A stretch of 12,750 bases of DNA from Amoebophrya sp. AT5.2 (lineage: Eukaryota > Sar > Dinophyceae > Syndiniales > Amoebophryaceae). A program made the translations under genes and the position numbers. Where the stretch lies: the NCBI GenBank assembly GCA_005223375.1, contig RXOD01005724.1:1-12750 (forward strand). The letters run 5' to 3'. The notes under the pieces are model-generated. The model was not told the DNA's origin, ran no database searches, and saw only the letters and a program-made list of their open reading frames with translations. How positions within the stretch are numbered: the stretch's first letter is position 1; the number at the start of each line of letters is the position of its first letter. This document shows positions 10,101-12,750 of the stretch, piece after piece.

Positions 10101-11878
10101 TCGTCTTCGTTTCGCACCTGGGTAAGCGGGCATTCTTTCCGAACGTCCTGCGCCGCCTGGTACCGTTCGCGCAAGGGCGGTAGCCGACCACCACGAGCAT
10201 CAGATTCTCGTTTCTGTTTCGGCGCCCCCGCTGCCGAGGCAGAGTACGAATCGACTAGAAAGGCAGCTTGCAGCCATGCGTCTCCCGCGCGCTTCCCTTC
10301 CCCCAAGGATTCCAAAATCTCCGCCGCAGCCTCATATCCCCGCCGGCGTTCTGCATTGATCAACGCAACATCCTCAATTCCATATCCGACAACTTTTTCA
10401 AGCGCCACGAGATCCGCGGCCCGTTTCTCGCTGTAGTCGAGGTAGGTCTGTGCAGATTCTTCCAGCAGCTGTCGGCGTTGGCGGAGGTCCTTCTCCACCG
10501 CGTGCTCGGCGTCAATGGCCTCCCCCGCCACACGTTTGCCCGTCGCTTTTGCCCACAGTGCGGAGACCAAATTCCCGGCCAGTCGAAACATCTTCTCGGC
10601 CTCGCCGAAACGCGCCTGCTCCATGTAGGCGCGGCCCTGACCCTCGTACGCGCTCGAGGAACTCGCGCGGGGAAAAGTTGCGACGGCCTTGTGGCACTCC
10701 AGAGCGGCCGGGTCCGAGCGAATCAAATCGACTAGAGGCGCGAACTGATGGTGATGATGATATCGCTTCATGCTCTTCATGCAGTCAGGAAGTCCGGCAA
10801 TGTCGTCGTCGAAAGCTGCAAGACCACAGGCGTGGCCCGGATCAGTTCGGGCGGCGTTGTTCGTGGAGACAGGCGAGAGCGTGCAAGGCGTCGTGGCACG
10901 CGTGGTTGTTGAAGTGGACGGCGTAGTACATCCGGCGTTGCCCTCTCTACTCTCGTTTTGATATAAGACAACTCCACCGCCCTTCGTTTGCGATTCATCC
11001 GGCATCTGCTGCCGGTTCTTTCGATAGACCTTGTGCAGCAAGCTGGTCGTGAAAGCCGAGGCTTTCATCGTCTCGCGCACTCCAGACGATCCTCCGCCAA
11101 CCCCAGCAATGCCATGCGTTTCCACCACCTCCACCACAGTTTCCGGAGCGATTTTGAGTAAAATCTCCAGCGTCTCGGATGCGAAGGTCTGCGCCTCCTC
11201 GACGATGACCAGCTGGCTTTTGCACCGCGTGACGCCCACGATGAACTCCTTGATTTTCGTGTTCCACACCGGGCCAGGCTTTGTTTTGTCCGTGAAGTTC
11301 AGGTTTATGTCTTTCATCGAGCCGAGGCCCAGATCGCGCTGCGGGTGGCACCACTGCTTCATCTCGCGGCAGGAGGCAGCTGCGTCGCCAGAAGTCGCGT
11401 TGGTCGACGAAGATGATCGATGGACGGGGGCGCCGTCACCGGCTGCGGTTGTGGTGGAAGTCGACAACAAGTTGAACAGAATGACGTCGTTTGCCTCGAG
11501 CCCCTTGCATTCCGCGACCGTGAGGATGACCAGTCCGTACGGTCCGAAAAGCGCCTCCATTTCCAACTTCATCTCCTGCGTGGCGACGACCATTAACTGA
11601 TCCGCACCAAAAATGGCGCGTTGGTGTTGCTCCTCCGTCCCTTCCACTGCTTTTTCGGTGCTGTGAGTGTGGTCCTTGTTCGCGCCATGGCCAACATCTT
11701 TTCCGGTTTGCGACAGCATCACTTTCAACAACTCTTCCCTTCGGTGGCCAACGACCAGAACCGGTTTGACGCCCTTTTCGTGGCTTACTTCGGGGGGGCC
11801 CGGCGTAATCGATTCTGGGAAATAGTAGCAGCTCAGATCCACGAAGACTTGTGCGACGTCCAACACACTCGTCAGCAT
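4166..11878 (-). CDS. Giant TRANK1-like protein with C-terminal half of a UvrD-type helicase domain (5'-partial)
   Basis: Exons 11878-5455 and 5343-4166 give at least 2,533 residues; TRANK1-family proteins are of comparable size. Residues 1-25 (SVLDVAQVFVDLSCYYFPES) match the stretch after helicase motif IV in this family. Motif V is TVAECKGLEANDVILFN (120-136) and motif VI is IVGVTRCKSQLVIVEE (213-228). A helical, TPR-like region (GQGRAYMEQARFGEAEKMFR) covers about 390-700. An acidic run EDGDDDDDE precedes a Cys/His cluster at 1208-1228. The rest is helical and diverged. The last exon is basic, with RSKKRSK and a lysine/arginine end. Walker A (motif I) and motif II are not visible, so the Met at 11878 is only the first ATG in this frame; the true start is upstream, past a frameshift. 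Possible roles are RNA/DNA helicase or scaffold; no substrate can be named. Stop is TAG. Confidence 0.72.
5344..5454 (-). other. Intron of the TRANK1-like gene (111 bp)
   Basis: The donor GATG/GTATTT and the acceptor AATTACAG/GTAGC are both in phase 1; splicing joins RIILDG to SSPGDSSFEH. Without splicing, the large frame would end in 29 intron-encoded residues (ICSSAGKDAQ...). The downstream frame has no ATG in its first 106 codons, which argues that it is an exon of this gene and not a separate gene. Confidence 0.85.
8195..8257 (-). other. Putative zinc-binding Cys/His cluster in the TRANK1-like protein
   Basis: Residues 1208-1228 read C-x3-C-x4-C-x4-C-x-C-x3-H (CAAQC, GKC, NCYC, then KFH). 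A cysteine-rich segment ending in C-x(n)-FH at this relative place is a feature I associate with TRANK1-type proteins. Metal binding is an inference from spacing only. Confidence 0.6.
8950..8980. repeat. Perfect 15-bp inverted repeat with 1-base loop, inside coding sequence
   Basis: The left arm is 8950-8964 (ATTCTCCAGTTTCTG), the centre 8965 and the right arm 8966-8980; the arms are exact reverse complements. It lies in the large exon and encodes EILQFLTETGEYR on the minus strand. Confidence 0.95.
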
Positions 11879-12056
11879 GTAGCTCCTCCCGAAAGTTGTG
11901 CGTCAGCATGCGCGTGGTGGTTTGCTTCGCTATATTATCAAGGCGCGTCCCCGTCCTCTTCGTCCTCCGTGCGCGTTGCCGTTGGGATAGATGCGCAGGT
12001 CGTGTTCCCAGATGCGGCGGAAAAAGCAATGCCACAGATCCTTGAGGCGAGACTAC
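11879..12056 (-). pseudogene. 5' part of the helicase domain, out of frame (motif IV region)
   Basis: Minus-strand frame with codons at 11909-11889 reads MLTHNFR, the superfamily 1 motif IV consensus (L-T-x-N-F/Y-R). The continuation expected after it, RSYMLTSVLDVA, is in another frame starting near 11887, so one extra base lies in CGGGAGG (11891-11885). Further upstream, about 12054-11940, a third stretch reads SRLKDLWHCFFRRIWEHDLR, which resembles the family's segment between motifs III and IV and is in the same frame as the main exon, but it ends at TAG 11932-11930. No GT donor lies between about 11995 and 11930, so a canonical intron does not explain this. It is either a decayed 5' end, sequence errors, or unusual decoding. 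Confidence 0.45.
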
Positions 12057-12062
12057 CTGATG
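12049..12062. repeat. 14-bp direct repeat, left copy
   Basis: GAGACTACCTGATG, identical to 12591-12604. On the minus strand it reads CATCAGGTAGTCTC, which offers an AG acceptor (CATCAG/GTAG). Confidence 0.95.
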
Positions 12063-12083
12063 ACACAGTGTCGCAGGGTTGTG

Positions 12084-12126
12084 CAACAGAGCATGATGGA
12101 CGGCGGTGGGATGAGTGCGGGGGGCA
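12084..12126 (+). repeat. 43-bp inverted repeat, left arm
   Basis: Exact reverse complement of 12603-12645. The arm starts CAACAGAGCATGATGG and ends GCGGGGGGCA. The flanking bases outside the two arms do not match, and I see no clear target-site duplication directly outside the arms. Confidence 0.97.
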
Positions 12127-12602
12127 ATCTGGTGATCGAGAAGGAGGTAATCAAGGAGGTGGTGAAGGAGGTGAATACCGAAGACCTCGCGACGATCGAG
12201 GAGAAATTTCGGCAGGAAAACGAGAAGTCGAAGGAGAAAATGGAGCAGCAGAAAAAAGAAGTGCTGGACGCGAAGCAGATGGCGCAAGCGGAGAAGGAGA
12301 ACGTTTTGAAGGAGCTGCAGCAAAAGGAGGAGCTGGTGCGGCGCGCGCAGAAGGATCAGGAGATCCTGCTGCAAAAGCTGAAGCACATGGGCGACAAGAT
12401 GCTGCAGGGAAGCCAAGAGAAGGATCAGGAGATCCTGCTGCAAAAGCTGAAGCACATGGGCGACAAGATGCTGCAGGGAAGCCAAGTGATAGAAAAAGCG
12501 ATGCTGCAGGAGAAGGAGCTGCGGGCAGCAAAGCAGCAGGAAGCGGAAAGAAAAGAAGCGGAAAGAAAAGCACGGGAAGCCGCACAAGCTGAGACTACCT
12601 GA
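12093..12602 (+). CDS. Kinesin-like coiled-coil (stalk) fragment, no motor domain
   Basis: 169 residues counted from the ATG at 12093; the frame is also open upstream to an ATG at 11991, but that part overlaps helicase sequence on the other strand. After a Gly/Met-rich start (part of the inverted repeat), VIEKEVIKEVVKEV leads into a highly charged coiled coil (about 28-169). The pattern LLQKLKHMGDKMLQGSQVIE followed by KAMLQEKELRAA resembles stalks of kinesin-2-type proteins in protists. The motor domain is absent and cannot lie just upstream, where the helicase occupies the other strand. Residues 87-109 and 110-132 are an exact duplication. The TGA stop (12600-12602) lies inside the right copy of the 14-bp direct repeat, so the C-terminus may be created by the rearrangement. 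It may be a gene fragment, not a working gene. Other long coiled-coil families are possible. Confidence 0.45.
   Translation: MMDGGGMSAGGNLVIEKEVIKEVVKEVNTEDLATIEEKFRQENEKSKEKMEQQKKEVLDAKQMAQAEKENVLKELQQKEELVRRAQKDQEILLQKLKHMGDKMLQGSQEKDQEILLQKLKHMGDKMLQGSQVIEKAMLQEKELRAAKQQEAERKEAERKAREAAQAETT
12351..12488 (+). repeat. 69-bp exact tandem duplication, in frame
   Basis: Copy 1 is 12351-12419 and copy 2 is 12420-12488. The copies are identical except at the last codon (GAG versus GTG region). Each encodes 23 residues starting KDQEILLQKLKHMG. A 15-bp duplication (12540-12554 and 12555-12569, encoding EAERK twice) lies downstream. Confidence 0.95.
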
Positions 12603-12604
12603 TG
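12591..12604. repeat. 14-bp direct repeat, right copy
   Basis: GAGACTACCTGATG, identical to 12049-12062; its last two bases are the first two of the right inverted-repeat arm. On the minus strand it offers a CATCAG/GTAGTC donor. The copies lie 542 bp apart. Confidence 0.95.
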
Positions 12605-12645
12605 CCCCCCGCACTCATCCCACCGCCGTCCATCATGCTCTGTTG
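12603..12645 (-). repeat. 43-bp inverted repeat, right arm
   Basis: Exact reverse complement of 12084-12126. Read on the minus strand it encodes QQSMMDGGGMSAGG in a frame that is open from the window edge (12749). That reading resembles the Q-S-x-M-x-G element after motif III in TRANK1-type helicases, so this arm may be the original helicase exon and the left arm its inverted copy. Confidence 0.9.
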
Positions 12646-12750
12646 ACACGAAGTTGCTACCCGCTGTGATGCACTGGGCTGTGTCGAAAGCGAACGATTA
12701 GATACATCCACAATGTTAGCGAAAGCAAGCACAAAACAGTTAAAATACGG
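12646..12750 (-). other. Right edge, possible helicase exon, no firm call
   Basis: Minus-strand codons from 12749 stay open into the inverted repeat (NCFVLAFANIVDVSNRSL, later RVATSCQQSMMDGG) until TAG in the direct repeat. If the helicase reading is right, this is the motif III area. It is too short and cut by the window edge to be sure. Nothing else is seen here. Confidence 0.25.

Noticed and set aside
11879..11910. 31-bp element between two CATGCTGACG copies acting as a tiny intron whose removal restores the frame
   Set aside because: Removing it would delete the LTHNFR motif IV, which is strongly conserved in this helicase superfamily, and there are no GT-AG ends.
11621..12592. 323-codon plus-strand frame
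   Set aside because: Low-complexity Gly/Glu/Ala shadow of the helicase exon and the coiled coil; no family signature.
11436..12614. 392-codon leucine-rich minus-strand frame opposite the coiled coil
   Set aside because: Its N-terminal part is the antisense of a Lys/Glu/Gln-rich coiled coil, which gives Leu/Phe/Ser-rich nonsense; only the short MLTHNFR stretch within it is meaningful.

Overview
The window looks like nuclear DNA of a protist with spliceosomal introns. The genes I can build are split by introns with GT donors and AG acceptors. Coding stretches are GC-rich and intergenic stretches are more AT-rich. The gene types (secretory FKBP, J-domain protein, a giant TRANK1-like UvrD helicase, a kinesin-like coiled coil) are eukaryotic. 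An alveolate or dinoflagellate-related parasite such as Amoebophrya would fit the style (direct repeats at splice sites, large helicase), but nothing here proves the lineage. The standard genetic code is supported by a reading frame of more than 2,100 codons with no internal TAA, TAG or TGA.

Layout, left to right. Positions 1-319 are a 134-bp tandem repeat (about 2.4 copies), cut by the window edge. Positions 738-420 (minus) encode a two-exon J-domain protein. Positions 739-1754 hold no confident gene, only weak open frames. Positions 2741-1755 (minus) encode a three-exon secretory FKBP-type prolyl isomerase ending in a KDEL-like tetrapeptide. Positions 2742-4165 hold no confident gene, only a short direct repeat and an open frame following the next gene's stop. 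Positions 11878-4166 (minus) are the main feature: a very large TRANK1-like protein (at least 2,533 residues visible) made of a 6.4-kb exon, a 111-bp intron and a 1.2-kb last exon. It starts in the window inside the second half of a superfamily 1 helicase domain; the Walker A half is not seen.

The right end (11,879-12,750) is rearranged. Helicase motif IV is present but out of frame with the rest of the gene. Beyond it, an opposite-strand kinesin-like coiled-coil frame (12093-12602) is bracketed by a 14-bp direct repeat and a perfect 43-bp inverted repeat, and carries an exact 69-bp in-frame duplication.

The genes do not form an evident pathway. All three confident genes lie on the minus strand; the coiled-coil frame is the only supported plus-strand coding segment. 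The observations most worth following are the right-end rearrangement and the frameshift in motif IV. I did not find a recognisable new defence or mobile system.
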